Shown piece by piece: positions 1 through 5,739 of a stretch of DNA of 5,985 nucleotides. Location of the stretch: contig CBFFYP010000132.1 of NCBI GenBank assembly GCA_965646165.1, forward strand, positions 1-5,985, written 5' to 3'. Source of the stretch: MGBC114844 sp910585855. Lineage in GTDB: Bacteria > Bacillota > Clostridia > Lachnospirales > Lachnospiraceae. Below the pieces are notes generated by a model that was given only the letters and a program-made list of their open reading frames with translations, searched no databases and was not told where the DNA came from. Positions within the stretch are counted from its first letter, which is position 1, and each line of letters begins with the position of its first letter. The translations under genes and the position numbers were made by a program.

Positions 1-48
1 GTGTGCAAAACAGTATGCGAAATGGTGTGCAAGATAGTACGCAAGCTA
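1..48 (+). repeat. four 12-bp iteron-like tandem repeats inside the rep gene
   Basis: Four head-to-tail units begin at 1, 13, 25 and 37: GTGTGCAAAACA, GTATGCGAAATG, GTGTGCAAGATA and GTACGCAAGCTA. The shared core is GT-R-Y-GC-R-A. The unit is exactly four codons, so the reading frame is kept. More units may lie left of the window. Direct repeats within a rep gene next to an A/T tract are the classic layout of a phage replication origin bound by the protein encoded around it; that role is inferred here. Confidence 0.7.
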
Positions 49-503
49 TATATAGTATATATAATAATATACATAATAAAGACAAAAGACAAAAGACAGA
101 AGATAAAAGACAGATCTCTTTACCCTCGATAGGACATTTTGAAGAATTTTGGTCAGCTTATCCAAAACGGCAGCGGAGAACTTTGACAGAAAAAGCCTAT
201 TGTGATTTAGTGTTGTCCAAAACAGTTACCGAGGAAGCACTTGTCAAATCTGCTGAAAATTATGCAGAGTATATTAAAATCAAGGGCGTTAGAGGGAATC
301 TGGATATGTGTTATCTGCCAAATAATTTTTTGAAAGACCGTGTTTTTGAAGATTTTTTACCAGAAAACTACCAAAAACCAGAATGTACAGGTGTTAGTAA
401 TAGTGCCACGAATTTGACACAATCACAAGTGGAGCAGATTGAAAAACTGTCGCAGGAGCGAAATACGGTTAAAAATGAACATCCGCTGGAGGTGATGTAT
501 TGA
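1..503 (+). CDS. phage replication-initiation protein, C-terminal part (5' end outside window)
   Basis: The frame is open to the left edge, so this is the C-terminal part of a longer protein; the GTG at position 3 lies inside a DNA repeat, has no visible ribosome site and is probably not the true start. Counting from that codon, residues 1-16 are a four-residue repeat (VQNS, MRNG, VQDS, TQAI) dictated by the DNA iterons, and residues 26-37 are a basic DKRQ-rich linker. A conserved block follows: F46-E-E-F-W-S-A-Y-P-K-R at 46-56 and YLPNNFL at 104-110. The FW..YPK block with a following hydrophobic/aromatic segment is typical of the C-terminal helicase-loader-contacting domain of replisome organisers (DnaD-like or DUF1376-type) in Firmicutes phages. 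The helicase loader gene directly downstream supports this. The role, origin binding and recruitment of the loader, is inferred from the family. The N-terminal DNA-binding domain cannot be seen, so no symbol is given. Confidence 0.75.
   Translation, partial: VQNSMRNGVQDSTQAIYSIYNNIHNKDKRQKTEDKRQISLPSIGHFEEFWSAYPKRQRRTLTEKAYCDLVLSKTVTEEALVKSAENYAEYIKIKGVRGNLDMCYLPNNFLKDRVFEDFLPENYQKPECTGVSNSATNLTQSQVEQIEKLSQERNTVKNEHPLEVMY
47..80. other. candidate DNA-unwinding element of an intragenic origin
   Basis: These 34 bases contain only one G and one C, and consist of alternating TA steps followed by TAATAA-like runs. They directly follow the iteron-like units. In iteron origins such an easily melted stretch beside the initiator sites is where the helicase is loaded. 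The call rests on position and composition only. Confidence 0.5.
81..113 (+). repeat. 7-bp tandem repeat (GACAAAA-like)
   Basis: The units are GACAAAA (81), GACAAAA (88), GACAGAA (95), GATAAAA (102) and a partial GACAG (109). Seven bases is not a multiple of three, so the encoded peptide repeats every 21 bases and gives the DKRQ...DKRQ linker. It may belong to the origin or simply be a slippage-prone linker. Confidence 0.6.
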
Positions 504-1180
504 TGTGTGAGAAGTGTAAAGATTCTGGATTTGTTCTGGTCATGAAAGATGGCTATGAAGTAGCCATGCGTTGTGACTGCTACGAAAAGAGTATGTCATT
601 ATTGCGATTGAAAAAAAGTGGAATTTCAGAGGAATTTCAAAAAAAGGGATTTAAGGAATTTGATTGCAAGGGAATTGCTTCCTTGCAGGATGCAAAAGAA
701 ATTGCGATTCAGTATTATCAAAATTTCTTGGAGAATGAAACGAGCAGGCAAAATTCTATTGTATTCTGTGGACAACCCGGATCGGGGAAAACGCATCTTG
801 GTATGGCGATTTGTAATAATTTACTGAATGTGTGTCATGTTGGAGTAACTTATATGGCGTATCGAAATGCAATTACACGGATTAAGCAGGTAGTTAGAGA
901 TAAAGAGGATTATTATACCGAGTTAAATCCCTATTGTAACGCCAGATTGCTATATATTGACGATTTATTCAAAGGGAATATAACGGAAGCAGATTTGAAT
1001 ATTATTTATGAGTTAGTTAATTTCCGTTACATGAACAATAAACCTATGATAATTTCAACAGAAAAATTGCAAGGGGAGCTAGTGGACATTGATGAGGCGA
1101 TAGGAAGCCGGATTTTAGAGATGTGCCGTGGAAATATTGTGAAGTTACAAGGAAAAGAATTGAATTACCGTTTGCGTTGA
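503..1180 (+). CDS. DnaC/IstB-like AAA+ ATPase, phage helicase loader
   Basis: This 225-aa protein most likely loads the replicative helicase at the phage origin together with the upstream initiator. The first residues carry a metal-binding cluster, C2-x2-C5 and C24-x-C26, common in phage and clostridial DnaC-like loaders. The AAA+ core is clear: Walker A GQPGSGKT at 90-97, Walker B LLYIDD at 149-154, a sensor-1-like segment MIISTE at 182-187, and a probable arginine finger in GSR at 201-203. The length fits the family. The start is ATG 503, preceded by GGAGGTGAT at 488-496 with six bases of spacing; a TTG at 500 is a poorer choice. The stop of the initiator gene overlaps this ATG by one base (TGATG), which indicates translational coupling. 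The ATPase fold is certain; the loader role follows from family and context. Confidence 0.88.
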   Translation: MCEKCKDSGFVLVMKDGYEVAMRCDCYEKSMSLLRLKKSGISEEFQKKGFKEFDCKGIASLQDAKEIAIQYYQNFLENETSRQNSIVFCGQPGSGKTHLGMAICNNLLNVCHVGVTYMAYRNAITRIKQVVRDKEDYYTELNPYCNARLLYIDDLFKGNITEADLNIIYELVNFRYMNNKPMIISTEKLQGELVDIDEAIGSRILEMCRGNIVKLQGKELNYRLR

Positions 1181-1182
1181 GA

Positions 1183-1206
1183 AAACTGGTCGATTTCGAC
1201 CAGTTT
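1183..1206. promoter_or_regulatory. 10-bp perfect hairpin between loader gene and next gene
   Basis: AAACTGGTCG at 1183-1192 is the exact reverse complement of CGACCAGTTT at 1197-1206, with a four-base ATTT loop. It starts three bases after the loader stop codon. It is followed by GAAAGGGGGG rather than a T-run, so a standard terminator is unlikely. The G-run just 3' of it is the ribosome site of the next gene, so an operator, an mRNA processing or stability hairpin, or a translation switch are possible. Confidence 0.55.
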
Positions 1207-1228
1207 GAAAGGGGGGATAATAAAAACA

Positions 1229-1534
1229 ATGAACGCTTATGAAGTGACGTATTTAAAAAATGGGAAGCGTGCAAAGGGAACATCCGCTGCCTTGTCTTTG
1301 ATGACAGGAGTGGCAGAATCTAAAATTATCCGGTTTGCAAAAGCCAATGCGATATACCAAGAGCGGTATCTGTTTCGAAGTTTGTCGCAGAAAACGAAAA
1401 AAGAGCTTATGCGAGAGTTTGTAGAGGTTTGTGAAATTTATGCAGAGTTGAAAGAAGGGAAACGTAAGATTCAAAGGGCAGCAGATGGGAGATTGTATGC
1501 TGTTAAAATTAAGGAGGCAGGAGAAAGAAATTAA
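1229..1534 (+). CDS. small phage protein with helix-turn-helix-like core (101 aa)
   Basis: I do not recognise a named family. Residues 4-16 form a short strand-like segment (YEVTYLKNGKRAK). Residues 17-39 (GTSAALSL..GVAESKIIRFAK) have the spacing of a small helix-turn-helix of the kind found in phage and NUMOD-like DNA-binding modules, followed by an aromatic YLF. The middle is helical and charged. Residues 81-92 (IQRAADGRLYAV) are shared almost exactly with the next gene, which is otherwise unrelated. The chosen start is ATG 1229 with a G-rich ribosome site (AAAGGGGGG, 1208-1216) about 12 bases upstream; this spacing is long. A TTG at 1205 lies inside the hairpin and has no ribosome site. 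DNA binding is an inference from pattern only. Confidence 0.7.
   Translation: MNAYEVTYLKNGKRAKGTSAALSLMTGVAESKIIRFAKANAIYQERYLFRSLSQKTKKELMREFVEVCEIYAELKEGKRKIQRAADGRLYAVKIKEAGERN
1469..1504 (+). repeat. shared C-terminal coding motif, copy 1
   Basis: This encodes IQRAADGRLYAV. It matches the segment at 1838-1873 at 30 of 36 bases and 10 of 12 residues; the two residue changes are both R to K and the other base differences are silent. See the findings. Confidence 0.75.
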
Positions 1535-1900
1535 ATGAAAGAAAATCCGGCAAATTTATTAATTGGAACAACAGAGAAATTAGAGGATGGGATAAAAAGT
1601 CTTATGTGGGGATTTCTTATGGATAGAGGGCAAGAGGCAAATATTCCTGCTTTAAAGGAATATGTTTATGATCTGATTCAGGCAACAACACAAAAATCAG
1701 CAGGGCAAAATAAAAAACTTCAGGCAAAAGAGAACATAAATTGGAAAAAATTGGATATGATATTTATGAGTATTGCGATTGAAGCAACGGCACTTGTTTT
1801 ATCTGGGAAACTGGATGAATTAGAAGAACAAGAGCAAATTCAAAAGGCAGCGGATGGAAAATTGTATGCGGTAAGAAAGGATGTAGAGAATGACGGATAA
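1535..1900 (+). CDS. hypothetical phage protein (121 aa)
   Basis: There is no family I can name. It is predicted mostly helical, with an acidic stretch LDELEEQEQ just before the C-terminal motif IQKAADGKLYAV (residues 102-113), shared with the preceding gene. No signal peptide or membrane segment is seen; a moderately hydrophobic helix (IFMSIAIEATALVL, around residues 75-90) is more likely buried in a soluble fold. ATG 1535 immediately follows the upstream stop codon, with GGAG at 1520-1523 and a fuller AAGGAGG at 1511-1517 further back. It is part of the same tight transcription unit. Confidence 0.7.
   Translation: MKENPANLLIGTTEKLEDGIKSLMWGFLMDRGQEANIPALKEYVYDLIQATTQKSAGQNKKLQAKENINWKKLDMIFMSIAIEATALVLSGKLDELEEQEQIQKAADGKLYAVRKDVENDG
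1838..1873 (+). repeat. shared C-terminal coding motif, copy 2
   Basis: This encodes IQKAADGKLYAV and is the partner of 1469-1504. Both copies end about 8-10 codons before their stop codons. Confidence 0.75.
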
Positions 1901-2108
1901 AGAAGTAGTTGAGAGTTTAAATAATGCATGGAGAGCATTGGGACGACAATATCAAAAATGTCCAGATGAAGGAATACGATGTGGACTGAATTTATTAGCA
2001 AAGATAGTGGGTCAAGTCCGATCGGAAGTGGAAGAATCACATCGAGAAAAACAGATTACAATAGAAGAATGGATTATTATGTTGCAGGAAGGAAAATGGA
2101 AAGATTAG
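1890..2108 (+). CDS. hypothetical small phage protein (72 aa)
   Basis: A short soluble protein beginning MTDKEVVESLNNAW, with predicted helices and no motif I recognise. It has two cysteines (in QKCPDEGIRCG) that are too isolated to call a metal site. The start ATG 1890 overlaps the end of the preceding gene by 11 bases, and the only upstream ribosome site is a weak AAGG around 1877-1880, so translation is probably coupled. Its stop codon lies in the ribosome site of the next gene. Reality is supported by the packed arrangement rather than by homology. Confidence 0.62.
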   Translation: MTDKEVVESLNNAWRALGRQYQKCPDEGIRCGLNLLAKIVGQVRSEVEESHREKQITIEEWIIMLQEGKWKD

Positions 2109-2117
2109 GAGGAAAAT

Positions 2118-2633
2118 ATGGAGAGAGAATTAGAGAAAGACTTAATAGAGATTGAAGGTGCTATAAAGGAACATGCAAAAAGAGATAATGTATTTACTAT
2201 GTCTGTTCTTCAAAGATGTTATAAATTAGTATCGGAATTAAAGGAATATAAGGACTTAGAAGAACAGAAAAAATTGTTGAAATTGCCTTGTAAAATTGGA
2301 CAAAAAGTATACATGTTATATCATCTTTGTGAAGATGCAGCGTGGGAAATTGAGGAACATAAAATCAGATTAGAAGATATAGAGAATATCGGTAAAACCG
2401 TTTTTCTTACACAGGAGGAAGCAGAAGCTGCATTATTGATAAATAAAATGAGTAGGAAATCAGAAGAAATTTTTGAATGGCTTACTTACAGAACGAAAGA
2501 ATATGTTGATTTTCTAACTCGCAATGCACCTAAAAAGGATAAAGCAGAATGGAACTATAGATTTATTGCTGCATTAAAATTTTTGGGAGATTACAGTTTA
2601 GAAGATGAATGGAAGGAATTTGAGGAGGGGTAA
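2118..2633 (+). CDS. phage protein with LPCKIGQKVY / GKTVFLT-EEAE domain (171 aa)
   Basis: The N-terminal half is charged and helical, and it leads into LEEQKKLLKLPCKIGQKVYMLY around residues 47-68. A second block, IGKTVFLTQEEAEAAL, follows near residues 90-105. This two-block pattern (a short hydrophilic helix, LPCKvGd-vY, then a strand and GKtVFLTreEAE-AL) recurs in small proteins of clostridial prophages; no molecular role is known to me. The C-terminal third (about 115-171) is helical and rich in charged and aromatic residues and may be an added module. AGGAGG at 2107-2112 lies five bases before ATG 2118 and overlaps the previous stop codon. Confidence 0.75.
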   Translation: MERELEKDLIEIEGAIKEHAKRDNVFTMSVLQRCYKLVSELKEYKDLEEQKKLLKLPCKIGQKVYMLYHLCEDAAWEIEEHKIRLEDIENIGKTVFLTQEEAEAALLINKMSRKSEEIFEWLTYRTKEYVDFLTRNAPKKDKAEWNYRFIAALKFLGDYSLEDEWKEFEEG

Positions 2634-2641
2634 ATAAAAAA

Positions 2642-3046
2642 ATGTATGGTTTACATAAAGCGAAACGATTGGAAGATGGAGTTTGGGTGGAAGGAAGTTT
2701 TAAAAAGCAACTGGATGGAGAGTTAGTAAAGCAGGATACGATTTGTTCCTTTATTGGAATGTTGGATCGGAATGGAGAAAAAATCTGGGAGTACGATTTA
2801 ATAAAAGATCGCTTGGGCAGTATTTTTATTGTCTGCTGGAATCCAGTTCAGTATGCTTACTATGGGATTCTTTTAAAACAAAAGGATGGAAAACAAGGAC
2901 AAGGTTGCTTTCGAATGGGAGCGTTTCGGTCTTTGGACTTGGAGCGGATGGGTTCGATTTTAGTTCAGGAAAACGTGGAAGGGAGATGGATTGTTTATTT
3001 TAGTCGTCTTGTTTTCTATGGGCGGTTTCGAAGGAAACTTTTTTAA
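2642..3046 (+). CDS. YopX-like phage protein with divergent C-terminus (134 aa)
   Basis: The N-terminal 80 residues follow the YopX pattern (named from Bacillus phage SPbeta): a start of type KAKRLEDGVWVEGSF, a middle block SFIGMLDRNGEKIWEYDLIK (about 37-56, usually QYTGLKDKNGKKIYEGDIV), and a strand VCWNPVQYAYYGI. The family is common in prophages of Firmicutes; its function is unknown. The usual glycine of the YEGD block is tyrosine here (WEYD). After LERMGSILVQEN, which may correspond to the normal IGNIYENP end, there is an extra basic and aromatic tail (RWIVYFSRLVFYGRFRRKLF) not typical of the family. The ribosome site GAGGAGGGG (2622-2630) abuts the upstream stop codon, 11 bases before ATG 2642. 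Confidence 0.75.
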   Translation: MYGLHKAKRLEDGVWVEGSFKKQLDGELVKQDTICSFIGMLDRNGEKIWEYDLIKDRLGSIFIVCWNPVQYAYYGILLKQKDGKQGQGCFRMGAFRSLDLERMGSILVQENVEGRWIVYFSRLVFYGRFRRKLF

Positions 3047-3107
3047 ATCGTGTGGAAATACACACAGTTACATCTTGTTTGATAGGATTACAAAAGCATG
3101 ATAGTAG

Positions 3108-3158
3108 GGCAGCAGAGAAAACGGAAAGAAGGAATAAAACCAATATTTTTCTGCTGCC
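3108..3158 (+). promoter_or_regulatory. long-range stem in the leader of the sigma-like gene
   Basis: GGCAGCAGA at 3108-3116 is perfectly complementary to TCTGCTGCC at 3150-3158. In RNA the stem extends inward through a G-U pair and three A-U pairs (3117-3120 with 3146-3149), giving 13 bp around a 25-base A-rich loop. It lies in the 142-bp gap after the YopX-like gene and ends about 15 bases before the ribosome site AGGAGG (3175-3180). No T-run follows, so it is not an ordinary terminator; a leader structure or protein-binding site is possible. Confidence 0.5.
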
Positions 3159-3188
3159 AGATAAAAAGTAAGTTAGGAGGAATCCTTT

Positions 3189-3566
3189 ATGACAGCAGAA
3201 GAATTATCAGAATTATATTATATTACAAAAGAAATCGAGCAACTTCAAAAAGAATTAGCAGAGTTACAAGGGAAACGTTTCCAGAATAAAAGGGAATGGT
3301 TGGAATCTAAGCAGAAAGACGGAAAGACATTCGAAACTGTACTATATGATTATCTTTGTATGTTGCAAAGGAAACGGATGGAAGCGGAACAGTTTTTAGA
3401 AGCGATTGAAGATGCAGAAACAAGACTTATTATTCGGTTAAGAGTGGTCAACCATATGAAATGGAGAGAAATTGCAGAAGAATTGGATTTGGAACGAACA
3501 ACTATATCGAAGCGGTTCTATAAATTCTTTATCAATAGTGCAATTAAGGAGAAGAAGGATTTTTGA
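3189..3566 (+). CDS. sigma-70 region-4-like phage transcriptional regulator
   Basis: A 125-aa protein with an N-terminal coiled coil (about residues 6-30, ELSELYYITKEIEQLQ...) and a second helical hairpin at 48-78. The C-terminal HTH runs at 80-112 (LIIRLRVVNHMKWREIAEEL then ERTTISKRFYKF). The HTH reads as sigma factor region 4, which contacts -35 elements: a REIAEEL first helix and TTISKRFYK recognition helix. This architecture is that of the DUF1492/ArpU-like small regulators that Firmicutes phages place just before the packaging genes and that, where studied, switch on late transcription. The start ATG 3189 has a strong TTAGGAGG site ending eight bases upstream. It lies at the end of the higher-GC part of the window; the AT-rich cassette starts right after its stop codon. 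Confidence 0.8.
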   Translation: MTAEELSELYYITKEIEQLQKELAELQGKRFQNKREWLESKQKDGKTFETVLYDYLCMLQRKRMEAEQFLEAIEDAETRLIIRLRVVNHMKWREIAEELDLERTTISKRFYKFFINSAIKEKKDF

Positions 3567-3574
3567 AGTTTTTA

Positions 3575-3603
3575 TTGAAATTTATAAAAGAATTTGGTAT
3601 TAT
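3575..3603 (+). promoter_or_regulatory. candidate sigma-A promoter for the cassette
   Basis: TTGAAA at 3575-3580 and TATTAT at 3598-3603 are separated by exactly 17 bases, each one mismatch from consensus. Transcription would begin near 3610 and leave a leader of about 165 bases. In such A/T-rich DNA chance matches are common. Two overlapping TATAAT boxes at 3695-3705 are rivals but lack a good -35 element. A palindrome GATCGATC at 3687-3694 sits in the leader. Confidence 0.4.
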
Positions 3604-3775
3604 TATTCTATAAATATAAACAACTATTATTATAATTTTTTATAAAATATAACTTAAAAAATAGGTAATATAGCACATTATAAAAGATCGATCATATAAT
3701 ATAATTAGAATAATTTAACATATTATGACTATAAAAATAGTTGTTATAAAAACATTTATTATGTTTAGGAAGAAG

Positions 3776-4942
3776 ATGAAATATTTGAATAATATATGTA
3801 AACTTTTTGAATGTAATTTAGGTAAAAAAATTCCAATAAAAAATAAAGATAAATCAATGATTTTTGAAGATAATACAGATTTTTTTTCTGGAGAAACTAT
3901 TATAAAAATTATTGGATTTGTTAATTTTTTACATGAAAAATATAAAAGGATAAATATGCCTATAACTTTTTGTTTTGGAAATGTAAAGATTGCAGATAAA
4001 TTGTCATATATATTATTTGAATGTATTTGTTATTCTTTAATAGTAGATTATAAGCATATTGTGCATATTTATTGGAATCCTATAGATAATATACAAACAG
4101 ATGGTGTGTTTTCTTCACCATTAAAATTATTAAATAAAGGTAATGTTAAATCGCTAAAAGAATATCTAAATAAGTTTAAACTAGATATTTATCGAGATCA
4201 TTTTAGGAAAATTGTTGATGGAAAGCAAAAAGAACAGACTAATTATTTGGGAAATTTATTTCAAGATCTAGAAATTTTTTTGAAATATTTTAATATAGAT
4301 AAAGAGTCTAGGAATCAAATTTCAGAAGTTATTACAGAGTTAGTAGGAAATGCTTGTGAGCATGCTAGTTCAGATTGTTTGCTTGATATAGATGTTACTC
4401 ATGACCATTCAAAAAAAGTAGAGAATATTATTCAGAATGGAAAATTTTATGGTATAAATATTGTAATAATTAATTTTTCAAAAATTTTGCTTGGAACAAA
4501 TATAAAAACTAAATTGTATTCTAATAATATTGTTTCTACGAGATATGTTGATTTATTCAGAGCATATCAATATCATAAAACAAAATTTTCTAATGAATAT
4601 ACAGAAGATGATTTTTGTAATATAGCAGCATTGCAAGATAAAATATCAGGTAGACCAAAGCATGATAAATCTGGAGGAACAGGACTAACAAAGTTGATAC
4701 ATTCTTTACAAGAAAAGTCAGATATGAATTCATGCTATGTAGTAAGTGGAAATCATTGTATTTTATTTCTTAAGGATATGCTAAATTATAATGAAGAGAA
4801 CTGGTTAGGATTTAATAAAGATCATAATTTTATGACAGCAATTCCAGATGAAGATGTTGTTGTACCATGTTATGCATATATTCCAGGAACAGCATATAAT
4901 CTAAATTTTATTATGAGAAGAGAGGATGATATAGATGAATAG
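3776..4942 (+). CDS. GHKL-type ATPase, SpoIIAB/histidine-kinase-like (388 aa)
   Basis: Residues 182-197 (ISEVITELVGNACEHA) form a typical GHKL N-box, with E188, N192 and H196 as candidate catalytic and Mg-binding residues; SGGTGL (299-304) is the glycine-rich lid box; IPGTAYNLNF (369-378) fits the closing strand. The position of the usual D-box reads VIINFSKILLG (230-240), with N233 where an aspartate is usual, so nucleotide binding may be altered. The first 170 or so residues form a domain I cannot name, and 241-298 is a long insert before the lid. No histidine-phosphotransfer helix or membrane segment is seen, so it resembles an anti-sigma kinase of the SpoIIAB/RsbW sort more than a sensor kinase. 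ATG 3776 is chosen because AGGAAGA (3767-3773) precedes it; ATG 3725 and 3761 lack ribosome sites. It overlaps the STAS-like gene by 8 bases. ATPase fold is likely; substrate is unknown. Confidence 0.75.
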   Translation: MKYLNNICKLFECNLGKKIPIKNKDKSMIFEDNTDFFSGETIIKIIGFVNFLHEKYKRINMPITFCFGNVKIADKLSYILFECICYSLIVDYKHIVHIYWNPIDNIQTDGVFSSPLKLLNKGNVKSLKEYLNKFKLDIYRDHFRKIVDGKQKEQTNYLGNLFQDLEIFLKYFNIDKESRNQISEVITELVGNACEHASSDCLLDIDVTHDHSKKVENIIQNGKFYGINIVIINFSKILLGTNIKTKLYSNNIVSTRYVDLFRAYQYHKTKFSNEYTEDDFCNIAALQDKISGRPKHDKSGGTGLTKLIHSLQEKSDMNSCYVVSGNHCILFLKDMLNYNEENWLGFNKDHNFMTAIPDEDVVVPCYAYIPGTAYNLNFIMRREDDIDE

Positions 4943-5216
4943 GATAGAGTTAAATTTTAATAAAAGTACAACAAGTTTAGCAGGATTTCCATATGGGGAA
5001 ACTATATATCATAAGCAAGTTGAAAATAAAGTAGTATTTGGAGAACCAATTACAATAGTATTTCCAAAACAGATAGAACGAATAGCATCTTCATTTGTAC
5101 AAGGTTTTTTTTCAGAGTTTGTTGATGCAATAGGCTATGAAGGAGTTGAAAAGCAAGTGACCATTTTGTCTGGAACAGAAGAATTAACTGAAAGTATAAA
5201 GAAAAATATTTATTAG
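4935..5216 (+). CDS. STAS-like protein, DUF4325 type (93 aa)
   Basis: The core ITIVFPKQIERIASSFVQGF (residues 39-58) has the STAS arrangement of a strand, a turn and a helix starting at a serine pair. S52-S53 occupy the place where SpoIIAA-type anti-anti-sigma factors carry the serine phosphorylated by their partner kinase. SSF(V)-GFF is the hallmark of the DUF4325 STAS-like family, which is frequently encoded next to GHKL ATPases. A G67 and a final strand VTILSG complete the short domain; the first 35 residues are a small extension. The start ATG 4935 overlaps the ATPase gene by 8 bases, with AGAGGA at 4921-4926, so the two proteins are likely made in fixed ratio and act as a pair. Phosphorylation by the upstream ATPase is an inference by analogy. 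Confidence 0.72.
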   Translation: MNRIELNFNKSTTSLAGFPYGETIYHKQVENKVVFGEPITIVFPKQIERIASSFVQGFFSEFVDAIGYEGVEKQVTILSGTEELTESIKKNIY

Positions 5217-5229
5217 ATGGGGTGTAATT

Positions 5230-5724
5230 ATGACAAATGATATGCTCTTGTTATCAGTATCAATAGTTGGAAATATAATATTAAATATAAGCATAGAAAC
5301 GATATTATCTATAGTTGCTATATTTATTTCTATAATTATACCTCTATTTCAACATTTTTGGAATAAAAAAATGCATAGTGACGATTTGGAAGCTGAATTT
5401 TATAAAGATATATTTAAAGAATATTTGATAAAAAGAATACCAGAAGCTCGAATTAGAATACATTATAATAATAAGAAATTGGATGGAACAAATAAACTGA
5501 TAGATGTTTTAAATAATTTAAGAAGGGATATACTTTTTTTTAGATTTAATGATAGAACTTATTATGATGAATTATGTAAATTATTACAAAACCTAGAGGA
5601 TAAATTGGTTAATAGGACAGGAAATATGAATGATAGTGAATATATTAAGTTTTATGAAGAGGTTGATAAAGATATACATAGTATTTATGAGGTTATAATG
5701 AAAAAGTATGCTGGTAAAAAGTAG
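5230..5724 (+). CDS. membrane-anchored protein of unknown function (164 aa)
   Basis: The first 43 residues are hydrophobic: a weaker segment at about 5-20 and a strong transmembrane helix at about 24-42 (TILSIVAIFISIIIPLFQ), followed by W-N-K-K at the membrane edge. The remaining 120 residues should be cytoplasmic and helical. They include the block L97-R-R-D-I-L-F-F-R-F106, which resembles a conserved stretch in small membrane proteins of unknown function, and a coiled-coil-like KLLQNLEDKL. No enzyme motif is seen. ATG 5230 has GGGGTG at 5219-5224 and follows the STAS-like gene by 13 bases. As the only membrane protein of the cassette it is the natural candidate for its output or effector, but this is inference. 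It could also be a sensor or an anchor for the ATPase/STAS pair. Confidence 0.68.
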   Translation: MTNDMLLLSVSIVGNIILNISIETILSIVAIFISIIIPLFQHFWNKKMHSDDLEAEFYKDIFKEYLIKRIPEARIRIHYNNKKLDGTNKLIDVLNNLRRDILFFRFNDRTYYDELCKLLQNLEDKLVNRTGNMNDSEYIKFYEEVDKDIHSIYEVIMKKYAGKK

Positions 5725-5739
5725 AAGCTTTTATAGTAA

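Noticed and set aside
1..113. CRISPR array
   Set aside because: Units are 12 and 7 bp, contiguous with no spacers, and coding.
1044..1283. Reverse-strand open frame of 79 codons
   Set aside because: It lies across the end of the helicase loader gene and the next gene, has no ribosome site, and its low-complexity leucine/serine composition is that of an antisense shadow.
2743..3003. Open frame of 86 codons inside the YopX-like gene
   Set aside because: The main frame has a strong ribosome site and a recognisable family pattern; this one has neither.
3098..3289. Open frame of 63 codons across the sigma-like leader
   Set aside because: It overlaps the well-supported regulator gene in another frame, lacks a ribosome site and covers the stem arms.
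3630..3645. TTATAA-TTTT-TTATAA inverted repeat as a terminator after the sigma-like gene
   Set aside because: An all-A/T six-base stem is too weak, so read-through from the phage operon into the cassette remains possible.
3725..3775. Upstream ATGs (3725, 3761) as start of the GHKL ATPase
   Set aside because: No purine-rich ribosome site precedes either, while ATG 3776 has AGGAAGA at proper spacing. The extra 17 residues (MTIKIVVIKTFIMFRKK) are hydrophobic then basic and could mimic a signal, so the choice is not absolute.
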